Below the pieces are notes generated by a model. The model saw only the letters and a program-made list of their open reading frames with translations. It had not been told where the DNA came from and ran no database searches. The position numbers and the translations under genes were made by a program. A stretch of DNA of 7,374 nt from Pseudoxanthomonas suwonensis (lineage in GTDB: Bacteria > Pseudomonadota > Gammaproteobacteria > Xanthomonadales > Xanthomonadaceae), in assembly GCA_003240695.1 (NCBI GenBank), contig QFNC01000063.1, positions 1-7,374 on the forward strand, read 5' to 3'. Each line of letters starts with the position of its first letter. The first letter of the stretch is position 1. Below, one piece after another: positions 1 to 5,487 of the stretch.

Positions 1-102
1 CAGGGAGCGCAGGGCCGCGCACTCGAGCGCGGTGCGCCGGTCCAGCGGCGGGAGGATCCCGGGCAGTCGCTCCGCGAGCATGGTCTTGCCCGCCCCGGGA
101 GG
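1..102 (-). pseudogene. comM: ComM (YifB, Mg-chelatase-like AAA+), internal fragment
   Basis: ComM is a hexameric AAA+ helicase that promotes branch migration of incoming single-stranded DNA during natural transformation. Read on the minus strand from 102 to the left edge, the frame gives PPGAGKTMLAERLPGILPP followed by LDRRTALECAALRSL. This is the Walker A loop and the helix after it, near-consensus for the family. The gene runs off the left edge, where its C-terminal half would lie. The family consensus before the loop is a hydrophobic stretch ending GPPGAGK. Here the residue before PPGAGK is T (codon 105-103), and further upstream the frame gives a sequence unlike ComM, in AT-richer DNA. 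The similarity therefore stops abruptly at about 102-105 and the N-terminal half is not attached. I am sure of the family and fairly sure of the break. Whether the missing half lies elsewhere cannot be seen. Confidence 0.85.
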
Positions 103-270
103 GGTCCGCGCGTATATGCATACGTTTCGCCCCAAATTAACCTTGACACGAGAGAACAAGTGAATCGCAACTCCAAGTCGCACTCGAGTCAGCCTGCGCG
201 GTTCGGTCGATAAACGAGTACAACTGCGCCGACTTGCAACTCCGACTGAGCAGTCAGATGCCGGCCGGCG
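103..270. other. Non-coding junction between comM fragment and XRE gene
   Basis: This 168-bp stretch is visibly richer in A/T than its surroundings, especially at 112-170. It starts at the break in comM with a near-palindrome around atgcat (115-120). It holds a plus-strand TTGACA at 143-148, but I find no matching -10 box at a normal spacing. A GCCGGCCGGC palindrome just beyond the 3' end of the XRE gene (near 260-269) is too short to call a terminator. The minus frame of comM stays open through much of this stretch, but its translation does not resemble ComM, so I treat it as chance. It is the likely left end of the inserted DNA. Confidence 0.45.
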
Positions 271-531
271 TCAGCGCCGCTCCCCCAAGCTCAGCAACTC
301 GGCAGACGTGACGCCCAGCTGTTCAGCCAGCGCATCGACAGAGTCAAGGGTGAGGTTGCGCTCTCCGCGCTCGATGCCGGCCAGGTGCCGCGGCGTCACG
401 CCGAGTTCTTCGGCCAGCCCCTCCTGGGTCAGCCCCCGAGAACGGCGAAGGTCACGCACCTGCGCACCGAGATTCGCCTTGAGGCAGTTAGATACCCAAC
501 AAGCCTCAGCGCTGGTAGCGATCAGTTCCAG
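271..531 (-). CDS. XRE-family (Cro/CI-type) HTH regulator, 5' end doubtful
   Basis: A small DNA-binding regulator. Residues from LGAQVRDLRRSRGLTQEG through LAEELGVTPRHLAGIERGE to LTLDSVDALAEQLGV form a complete Cro/CI helix-turn-helix of the HTH_3 type, ending in LSLGERR and a TGA. The HTH is intact and would bind a palindromic or repeated operator. The problem is the start: no ATG, GTG or TTG lies in frame between the HTH and the region of the palindrome at 566-577. The only GTG is at QVRDL, which would cut the first helix. The coordinates use a CTG at 531-529 as the least bad choice, giving 86 residues. An ATG at 539-537 is in another frame and stops after five codons. The gene may have lost its 5' end, may carry a frameshift, or may use a rare start. 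It faces away from the plus-strand gene remnant that begins near 585. Confidence 0.65.
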   Translation of the reverse strand: MELIATSAEACWVSNCLKANLGAQVRDLRRSRGLTQEGLAEELGVTPRHLAGIERGERNLTLDSVDALAEQLGVTSAELLSLGERR

Positions 532-565
532 GTAGTCATCGCTTCCACTACCTTGGTGGAATAGG

Positions 566-577
566 CTCGTATACGAG
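566..577. promoter_or_regulatory. 12-bp perfect palindrome, possible operator or junction
   Basis: CTCGTATACGAG is identical to its reverse complement. It lies between the XRE gene (leftward) and the plus-strand gene remnant (rightward), the usual place for an operator bound by an XRE dimer. Neither neighbour has a clear start codon, so it could instead mark a recombination join. The palindrome is seen directly; its role is inferred. Confidence 0.4.
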
Positions 578-584
578 TCGAAAC

Positions 585-806
585 TGCCCGGCGCACCCAA
601 CACAGGGAGCCGTCGAGGACCCCTCGGCGGAGTGCACCTGCGGCCGCCGAGCGGCCAAGGCCGCAGTCGCGATGAGGCCCATCCCGAAGGAGGCCGCTCG
701 CGCCGGCGCTGCGGTCGCCGAGTGGGTGGCAATGCAGTGGGCGGCAGGACAGGACGGCACGCGAAGGGCCGATCATCGTTCGGGGCCAGCACAAAGTGGT
801 TCCTGA
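585..806 (+). pseudogene. Cys-containing small protein, 5' remnant, frameshifted
   Basis: This plus-strand frame (codons starting at 585, 588 and so on) is open from 519 to the TGA at 804-806. From about 585 to 764 it has strong G/C third-position bias and a protein-like translation: NCPAHPTQGAVEDPSAE, then CTCGRRAAKAAVAMRPIPKE, then AARAGAAVAEWVAMQWAAGQ. The CPAH and CTCG pairs look like half-sites of a small zinc-binding motif. After about 765 this frame loses its bias, while the frame one base ahead (REGPIIVRGQHKVVPDGYRR, from 760) gains it and continues into the gene ending at 1245. This suggests one gene split by a single-base shift near 755-770. No start codon is found upstream; the first ATG is at 672 without a ribosome binding site. 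I do not recognise the family. It could also be two short overlapping genes. Confidence 0.4.
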
Positions 807-903
807 CGGCTACCGTCGGAAATGGCACTTCTCCCACGAGCTGGGCGTGCCTGGAACCGTCGGGCATGCCGTGTCCGTCAGGATCACGAACGAGAGGGCC
901 ACC

Positions 904-1245
904 GTGGACAGGAACGAGAAGAAGAGAATCCGTGATCGCATCGGAGAGCACCTGGATGTCTCTCGCACGCGGATGAGCGACGACGAGGCCTCCACCCTGG
1001 AGGAGTTCATCGACGGCTACGACGACAACTACAAGGGTCGCTCCGAGACCCGCACTCGCAGCTTCGACGGCTGGAGCTCGGACGGCAAGTACACCCGCCA
1101 CGAGACCTACACGGACACCTTCACCGATGAAGTGGGGATCCGCCGCGACTACGAGTACAAGGATGACGATGGGCAGACCGGCAGTTCGTCGCAGATCGTG
1201 AAGGATGCCCGGGGCGTCTTGGACTGGCTCAAGGACCAGCGATAG
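904..1245 (+). CDS. Small charged protein of unknown function
   Basis: I do not recognise this protein. From the GTG at 904, preceded by GAGAGG at 892-897, it has 113 residues. An alternative GTG at 796 adds 36 residues but has no good ribosome binding site, and the frame is coding-like back to about 760, so this may be the 3' part of the split gene starting near 585. The N-terminal half is helical and charged (DRNEKKRIRDRIGEHLDV, then SDDEASTLEEFIDGYDDNY). The C-terminal half alternates charged and aromatic residues in a beta-strand-like pattern (SETRTRSFDGWSSDGKY, HETYTDTFTDEVGIRRDYEY) and ends with a helix, KDARGVLDWLKDQR. It has no signal peptide, membrane segment or cysteine. It is the only likely plus-strand gene in the window. 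It points toward the MucR-like gene, with 35 bp between their stop codons. A phage- or plasmid-type accessory protein is possible but unproven. Confidence 0.6.
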   Translation: MDRNEKKRIRDRIGEHLDVSRTRMSDDEASTLEEFIDGYDDNYKGRSETRTRSFDGWSSDGKYTRHETYTDTFTDEVGIRRDYEYKDDDGQTGSSSQIVKDARGVLDWLKDQR

Positions 1246-1280
1246 CGCGCTCCGGCCGGCGATCTGCAGACACGAGAGGG

Positions 1281-1761
1281 TCAGGCCGAGGTCCTCGTCG
1301 CCTTGCTCGCGCAAGACCGTGAACAGAAGCGTCGGCGGCGTGCGCTCGACAGGGGGGCAGAACTCCGCGCTGCACCATTCGCAGACGACGACAATGCCGA
1401 GCCGGCCATGGCCCGTACGCGAGCGGCTGGCAGCCAGGCCCTCCGGCGACATCTTCGATCCGGCAGCGCGTCGAGCGGCAGTCGCTGCAGCCGGGTCACG
1501 GGCAGCCTTGAACTGAGCCTTGCCAGGCAGGCTCCGTCGCGCGTTCTCGGCAAGAGTCGCGCGCGTCTCGCTCACGACCAGGCCGCGGCTCCGCGCGAGC
1601 CCGTGGGCGACTCGGTACTCGGCTGCGCTGAGCTCGTGGGCGTTGAAGGCATGCAGCCCGAGGTGTGTGAAACGGCGACCGCACTCGTGACAGAGCAGGC
1701 CGTCCGCGTCCTCGTCGACGACGCCGTAGTGGCCGAAGCCGTCTGGGTCACCGGGGTTCAT
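1281..1761 (-). pseudogene. Ros/MucR-like zinc-finger protein with frameshift
   Basis: From the ATG at 1761 the protein has a Ros/MucR-type zinc finger: C24-x2-C27, then H37 and H42, in CHECGRRFTHLGLHAFNAH, followed by LSAAEYRVAHGLARSRGL, the typical context after this finger. A basic linker leads to a second finger beginning CEWCSAEFC (C127, C130). The frame then meets six C on the minus strand (G run at 1352-1357). The given frame continues for hundreds of codons antisense to other genes and loses all sense. With one base fewer in the run, it continues as PLSSARRRRFCSRSCASKAT and stops at 1283-1281. This restores a four-cysteine finger and gives about 159 residues, a sensible size. Such proteins bind DNA or act with mobile elements. 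The start lies 36 bp after the stop of the HEPN-like gene, so it may be the last gene of that operon, though no clear ribosome binding site is seen. The frameshift could be a true mutation, a phase-variable tract or a sequencing error. Confidence 0.75.
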
Positions 1762-1796
1762 GACGCAAGCATGCCGAACTACTGCGCCAGATGCGC

Positions 1797-2723
1797 CTAC
1801 ACCCAGACGTGGATCTCCCGTTCCAGCGTGTCCCAGGCTTCCGGACGAACGACAGCCGGGCGAGTGCTCCGCACTTCCTTGGCGACTTCCCGGAACACGA
1901 ACTGGGTCATCGCGCGCATGGTCAGGTCTAGCCCGGACGAATTGCGTTCCTCGTCAACAACGTCAACGAATCGCGGTCGGCTCTGATCGTCTGCGATGTG
2001 GGAGAGCGTGTTGCGTCGGGTTCCGAAACAGTCCAGGTGCCTGCCGATTTGCTGCCTGAGCACGCCGCCGAGAGACGAGCCTGACTCGAGACGAAGCTGC
2101 CTCAATGCAGGCCCTCCAGATCCCGCCTCAGGGCGCAGTGCCTCAGCGAGCCCGTAGCCGCGCCAGTACATGGCCGTCTGCATCATCTCGGGCCATGGGT
2201 GCGGCATCACCTGCAATGCCCGGACATGCTCGACGAGCCCAGTGAACGCAACGCGCACGTTGTCGTCAGACGGTTGGATCGCTGGCGCAACGGGCAGGTC
2301 GCTACCCGCAAGGCTGACGACGGCTCCGAGGGTCCAGCCGATGATCGTCGGGCTGAGCACCGGTGGGAGCGGCGCGCTCAAAGTAGGGATGTCCTCGAAC
2401 GCACGCTGCACGACGGCTGTCTGAACTCTCGTCGCCAGCTCCGCACAGTCTCCGGTTGAAGAAAGACCCGACAACACCCATGTCGCGAACTGCGCGTGCT
2501 GCTCTGTCAGGGCGTAACTGTCGACGTCACCTGCCGTCATGTAGGCGAGGTCCGAACTCCACTTCTGGTCATAAGCAGCTGCTGCCTCACCAAGCCAGTC
2601 CAGCGGAATGTGAATCGTCGCCAGCTGATCCTCGAGCGCGTGGCGGTAGTTCTTGTCGCCTGCGAGTTGTTTGTACAGCTCAGCGAACACCAGCGGGACG
2701 AAGACGCACTTCACGTCGTCCAC
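1797..2723 (-). CDS. Unknown protein with HEPN-type RNTLSH motif
   Basis: A 308-residue soluble protein of no family I can name. Its start is a GTG at 2723, inside the end of the HsdS-like gene: the frames overlap by 13 bp, so translation is probably coupled. The N-terminal part is helical (CVFVPLVFAELYKQLAGDKN, ALTEQHAQFATWVLSGL). The middle has a proline-rich turn (LSAPLPPVLSPTIIGWTLGA). The C-terminal third holds GRHLDCFGTRRNTLSHIADD, where R237-N-T-L-S-H242 fits the RN-x3-H form of the Rx4-6H signature of HEPN domains. HEPN domains are all-helical, often ribonucleases, and occur in anticodon nucleases and abortive-infection and toxin proteins. If active, this protein would cleave RNA, perhaps when the upstream restriction-like complex senses phage. 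T4-restricting PrrC, a HEPN-like anticodon nuclease held silent by the EcoprrI type I enzyme, is a known precedent for such pairing. PrrC carries an ATPase domain; I see no Walker motif here. The coding assignment is firm, the HEPN call moderate. Confidence 0.85.
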   Translation of the reverse strand: MDDVKCVFVPLVFAELYKQLAGDKNYRHALEDQLATIHIPLDWLGEAAAAYDQKWSSDLAYMTAGDVDSYALTEQHAQFATWVLSGLSSTGDCAELATRVQTAVVQRAFEDIPTLSAPLPPVLSPTIIGWTLGAVVSLAGSDLPVAPAIQPSDDNVRVAFTGLVEHVRALQVMPHPWPEMMQTAMYWRGYGLAEALRPEAGSGGPALRQLRLESGSSLGGVLRQQIGRHLDCFGTRRNTLSHIADDQSRPRFVDVVDEERNSSGLDLTMRAMTQFVFREVAKEVRSTRPAVVRPEAWDTLEREIHVWV

Positions 2724-3883
2724 AGCACCAGCTCCAGCTGCTCGGCAAGCGGCTTCAGTGGTCCACCAACTCGGCCCTCGTCAAGAGATCCATCGGGGAC
2801 TCGCAACTGCTTGAGGTCTCGAAGACTCACGCGGGGAATCACGCTGCCAGAGAGCAGGAGCCGACGCAGACCATGACCAACCTGGCCGTTCAAGTAGCTG
2901 GTGACGCGTTCTGGCGGCAAGCCGGTGGGGATGCGCAGACGATAAACACCGGAGTCGATGATCGTTCGCTGCTCAACGACACGGGCGTGGGCCCGGTCCC
3001 CGGCGGCCGCGACGAGGACGTCCCCAGGTTCCGCTACCGAGGACTTAGCGTCCTCGACGAGCCACCTAGTGATCGGACGTCCCGCCAGCACCCCGCCGTT
3101 CACCAAGGGAAGAGCACCTTCGGTAGCAGTCGTCAGAACTGCGGTTCGATCAAAAGGTCGACCGGCTGAAATCAAGACGCCAAGGTCCTCCAGCGACGTA
3201 CCGCTGAGCAGCTGCGCCGGCTCTGGTGTGGCCAGTGCAGCTCGCCACTCGATCTCGCGCAGGTTCGCCACCGACCACCAAGTCTCGGCCGCATCCTCGG
3301 TTGGTCGTTTGGTCTCAGCCTCAATCGCAGCCAAGAACTCGGTCAAGCCTAGTTGTGAGGCCTCGTCGGGCCATGGGAGGAGGAGGTCTCCAACGCGAGG
3401 TCGTTGGCTGGTAAACGTGTCAGTCATGGCCCTTCTGAGGTAGGCCCGTCCCGAGGTTGAGTTGAGCACCCCCCACGCCCAGTAGGCCTGCTCGATACTT
3501 GGAAATCGGAACGCCGAGAACGCAGCCGAAACGGCTGCACCCAGCATGTGGGCCTGAACCATCAGCGCAGGAGCGCTTGAACGTGCGGCGATGAGTACGT
3601 CGCCCGGCTGGAGGTTCTCTTCGGCACCGCCGACGAGGTATGCAGGGCCCTCGTAGGACGTGGTGCGACGGCGGATGCCGCCGTAGACGGAGTCGAGCCC
3701 GATCGGGGTGACGACCTGGGTGCCCAGTTCGATGAACTGCCGTGGCTCGATCAGGGTGGTCAGATCGCTGAGTCGCCTGCTATCCAGTTCTCGCGGCCAG
3801 CGAAATGCAGCTGCAACAAGTTGACCTGTGTCCCAGATTGCTTCTTCGCGCAGATCGAAGACCCCAGAAGGTGCGGCGCTCAT
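2711..3883 (-). CDS. HsdS-like specificity subunit with two target recognition domains
   Basis: HsdS-type subunits recognise the DNA target of type I (and BcgI-like type IIB) restriction enzymes and hold the methyltransferase subunits. This 390-residue protein reads as two repeats. The first (about 1-200) includes LIEPRQFIELGTQVVTPIG, LQPGDVLIAARSS near 91-103, a run of small hydrophobic residues leading to AYWAWGVLNSTSGRAYLRR, and VGDLLLPWP followed by a helix (LTEFLAAIEAETKR). The second (about 205-390) repeats the plan: LEDLGVLISAGRPFDR, EPGDVLVAAAGDR near 285-297, RVTSYLNGQVGHGLRRLLLS, VSLRDLKQLRVP and a final helix. PGDVL followed by a completed-copy helix is the usual HsdS core-fold signature. 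Its ATG overlaps the TGA of the upstream methyltransferase-like gene (ATGA at 3883-3880) and its own end overlaps the next start by 13 bp. The central spacer helix is short for an HsdS. The target sequence cannot be predicted. Confidence 0.8.
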   Translation of the reverse strand: MSAAPSGVFDLREEAIWDTGQLVAAAFRWPRELDSRRLSDLTTLIEPRQFIELGTQVVTPIGLDSVYGGIRRRTTSYEGPAYLVGGAEENLQPGDVLIAARSSAPALMVQAHMLGAAVSAAFSAFRFPSIEQAYWAWGVLNSTSGRAYLRRAMTDTFTSQRPRVGDLLLPWPDEASQLGLTEFLAAIEAETKRPTEDAAETWWSVANLREIEWRAALATPEPAQLLSGTSLEDLGVLISAGRPFDRTAVLTTATEGALPLVNGGVLAGRPITRWLVEDAKSSVAEPGDVLVAAAGDRAHARVVEQRTIIDSGVYRLRIPTGLPPERVTSYLNGQVGHGLRRLLLSGSVIPRVSLRDLKQLRVPDGSLDEGRVGGPLKPLAEQLELVLWTT

Positions 3884-5157
3884 TGCGCCTCCTCGTGCAT
3901 CCCGTCGATGTGAGCGAGGGCCGCGCTCATCGTTGGGCCAGTAGCCGCCAGCTGTGCTTCCCAGTCTTCGGCGAGCTGAGCTACGAATGTCGGGCCGGGC
4001 TGCGCCTTGTCCACGACCATGAGGACGGTCTTGATCTGGGTGCCGAAGGCCGAGCCCGAAGGACAGCCGATGAGTGCTGCAATCCGGTAGTTGGACGCGA
4101 GGTAGGAGCGGAACGACTCGGCCTGCGACTGGAAGGTGATGCCCGGCGTGAGCTGGAAGACGGCGCGTCCTCCCTCCCGCAGAGCACGAAGACAGATGTC
4201 GACTGCGGCGAGGTCGCCCTGCCGTGTCGAGGTTCCGTTCTGCAGCGTGTGCGGGTCGGCAAGCCTGAGCCCCATCGGCGGGGCCGTAACGATGACATCA
4301 GCCTCCGGCAGCGGTGATGTGAAAGCGTCACCGGTCTCGAACGTGACGCTGCTCGGTGCAGTCCGCGAGATCAGGGTGGCGGTCTGGATGATGCCGGCGT
4401 CCAGATCGCGACCCATGGCCTCAACGCCTCGACATTCGCGCATCGCACGTTCCGTTAGTGCCCAGAGGAACGACCCAGACCCGCAGAATGGATCCAGGGC
4501 AACCCCGCTCAACCGCTCCCCCACCAGCGATGCAACTGCGGTTGCGATCACCGGCGGGCTGCTGGCGACAGCGGTGCTGAGGTCGTGGCTGGCCAGATCG
4601 GCCCAGGCCGCGCGGCGCGCGTTCCAAAGAGTGGTCGGTTCCACCGCGACGACGTCACCAGCAGCGGTCTCGATTGCTGCAGACTCGTCCGGGCCGGATA
4701 CAGCTGCTTCAAAGACAGAGCCGAAGCGATCCGTGTGTCCTCGCAGGCGGTCGGCGTCCTTCCAGATCCGTTGGCGAAGCAGGTTTGTCGCGAGGCTGAC
4801 GGAACGGAGCTCACCGTGGGTACTCTGGATCGGCGAAGGGCCATCGACAGGCTCGACGGCCCGAAGGCCCGAGGCTGCGGAGAACCAGCCCTCATCCGTC
4901 ACCACGAAGTGCTCCGTCGTCCCGAGTGCCGCGCGTGTCTGGGCAAGCAGCGGCAGGGCGATCTCCGGGCGTGCGGATCGCTTGATCTCGACCGCCACCC
5001 GCGGCACGAGTTCACCATCTTCGTCGGCAGCCCACGCGAGGACGTCGACGCGAAGGCCGGGTGCGTTCGGCAACTGGACCTCAGACTGGACGAAGGGATA
5101 GCCAGCATCGCGCAGACGTGCGGCGACGTCGACGACGCGGGCTGGCTCGCTATTCAT
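3880..5157 (-). CDS. PD-(D/E)XK nuclease-like domain fused to HsdM-like methyltransferase fold, altered motif IV
   Basis: A 425-residue two-domain protein. Residues 1-107 look like the nuclease domain found at the N-terminus of HsdR: E26 in SEVQLP, D38 in RVDVLAW, E57 and K59 in AVEIKR, Q73 in a following helix (LLAQTRAALG), then TTEHFVVTDEGWF. This is a full PD-(D/E)XK signature. Residues about 200-395 form an N6-adenine methyltransferase: motif I LDPFCGSGSFL (221-231), GRDLD (249-253), GDAF (276-279), and the HsdM-like tail ALREGGRAVFQLTPGITF, SYLASNYRIAALIGCPSG and TQIKTVLMVVDK. Motif IV, normally (N/D)PP(F/Y) and needed to bind the target adenine, reads T-A292-P-P-M295-G, so methylation may be lost. 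HsdM is usually about 500 residues; the C-terminal helical tail is missing. The order nuclease-methyltransferase plus a separate two-domain specificity protein resembles BcgI-type type IIB enzymes, at smaller size. The start has AGAGAG upstream. The gene overlaps the HsdS-like gene by 4 bp. Confidence 0.85.
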   Translation of the reverse strand: MNSEPARVVDVAARLRDAGYPFVQSEVQLPNAPGLRVDVLAWAADEDGELVPRVAVEIKRSARPEIALPLLAQTRAALGTTEHFVVTDEGWFSAASGLRAVEPVDGPSPIQSTHGELRSVSLATNLLRQRIWKDADRLRGHTDRFGSVFEAAVSGPDESAAIETAAGDVVAVEPTTLWNARRAAWADLASHDLSTAVASSPPVIATAVASLVGERLSGVALDPFCGSGSFLWALTERAMRECRGVEAMGRDLDAGIIQTATLISRTAPSSVTFETGDAFTSPLPEADVIVTAPPMGLRLADPHTLQNGTSTRQGDLAAVDICLRALREGGRAVFQLTPGITFQSQAESFRSYLASNYRIAALIGCPSGSAFGTQIKTVLMVVDKAQPGPTFVAQLAEDWEAQLAATGPTMSAALAHIDGMHEEAQ

Positions 5158-5192
5158 GGTTTGGTGCTCTCTTTCGGTTTGGGCAGCCGAGT

Positions 5193-5221
5193 AACGTAGC
5201 GCGCGTTGACGACGGATGCAA
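5193..5221 (-). promoter_or_regulatory. Candidate promoter for the methyltransferase-HsdS-HEPN operon
   Basis: On the minus strand TTGCAT (5221-5216) and TACGTT (5198-5193) are separated by 17 bp, a fair sigma-70-type match. Transcription would begin about 30 bases before the ATG at 5157, in the 117-bp gap after the XRE gene. The purine-rich AGAGAG near 5168-5173 serves as ribosome binding site. The XRE protein encoded just upstream could act here, but no clear palindrome is seen. Confidence 0.4.
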
Positions 5222-5274
5222 ATGGATTCCAGATGGGTCGTTCTGAGCGTGGGGATCCCGACGCCGCCGAAGGC

Positions 5275-5487
5275 TTAGTCGTTCTCCTCCTTCAGCTCGA
5301 ACCTCAGCCCGAGGACCTCGGCGAGCTTGCTGATGGTCGCCGTCGTGACGTCGTTGTTCGCCTCGACGCGGGCGATGGTCGGGCGCGACAGTCCCGCCTT
5401 CTCGCCCATCTCGGCCTGAGACCAGCCGTGCTTCCTCCGCGCCTCGCGGATCACGTCGCCGAAGCCCGGTCGGTCAGCCTCACTCAT
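5275..5487 (-). CDS. XRE-family HTH regulator (HipB-like / controller-type)
   Basis: A 70-residue single-domain DNA-binding protein. Residues 9-60, from DVIREARRKHGWSQAEMGEK through AGLSRPTIARVEANNDVTT to ATISKLAEVLGL, make a complete Cro/CI helix-turn-helix. The end, RFELKEEND, is the short beta-type tail seen in HipB-like antitoxins and in controller proteins of restriction systems. Its ATG overlaps the stop of the HsdR-C-like gene by 4 bp (ATGA at 5487-5484), so the two are translated together. The restriction-like operon starts 117 bp downstream in the same direction. I infer that it controls either its own promoter, where two TGATACA repeats lie before the first gene (6473-6504), or the candidate promoter at 5193-5221, delaying or limiting expression of the complex. 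Length and fold are normal for the family, and nothing is missing. Confidence 0.85.
   Translation of the reverse strand: MSEADRPGFGDVIREARRKHGWSQAEMGEKAGLSRPTIARVEANNDVTTATISKLAEVLGLRFELKEEND

Noticed and set aside
17..188. Repeat of CGCACTCGAG at 18-27 and 179-188 as an attachment-site duplication
   Set aside because: Only ten bases, GC-rich, and the first copy is inside conserved ComM coding sequence well away from the break at about 102; chance is the better explanation.
271..1761. A single 496-residue minus-strand protein
   Set aside because: Only the first 135 or so residues (zinc finger) and the last 86 (XRE HTH) look real. The middle is antisense to a plus-strand coding region and has no protein-like pattern. 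The frame is two unrelated genes joined by chance openness of GC-rich DNA.
2456..3169. A 237-residue plus-strand open frame
   Set aside because: Antisense to the HEPN-like and HsdS-like genes, which have clear motifs and coupling; the plus frame has arginine- and proline-rich composition without domains.
4136..5101. A 321-residue plus-strand open frame
   Set aside because: It lies wholly antisense to the nuclease-methyltransferase gene, is rich in R, S, A and T as antisense frames of GC-rich genes are, and has no motif.
3880..5157. A standard type I HsdM
   Set aside because: It is too short, carries an N-terminal nuclease-like domain, lacks the C-terminal tail and has an altered motif IV, so I did not assign hsdM.
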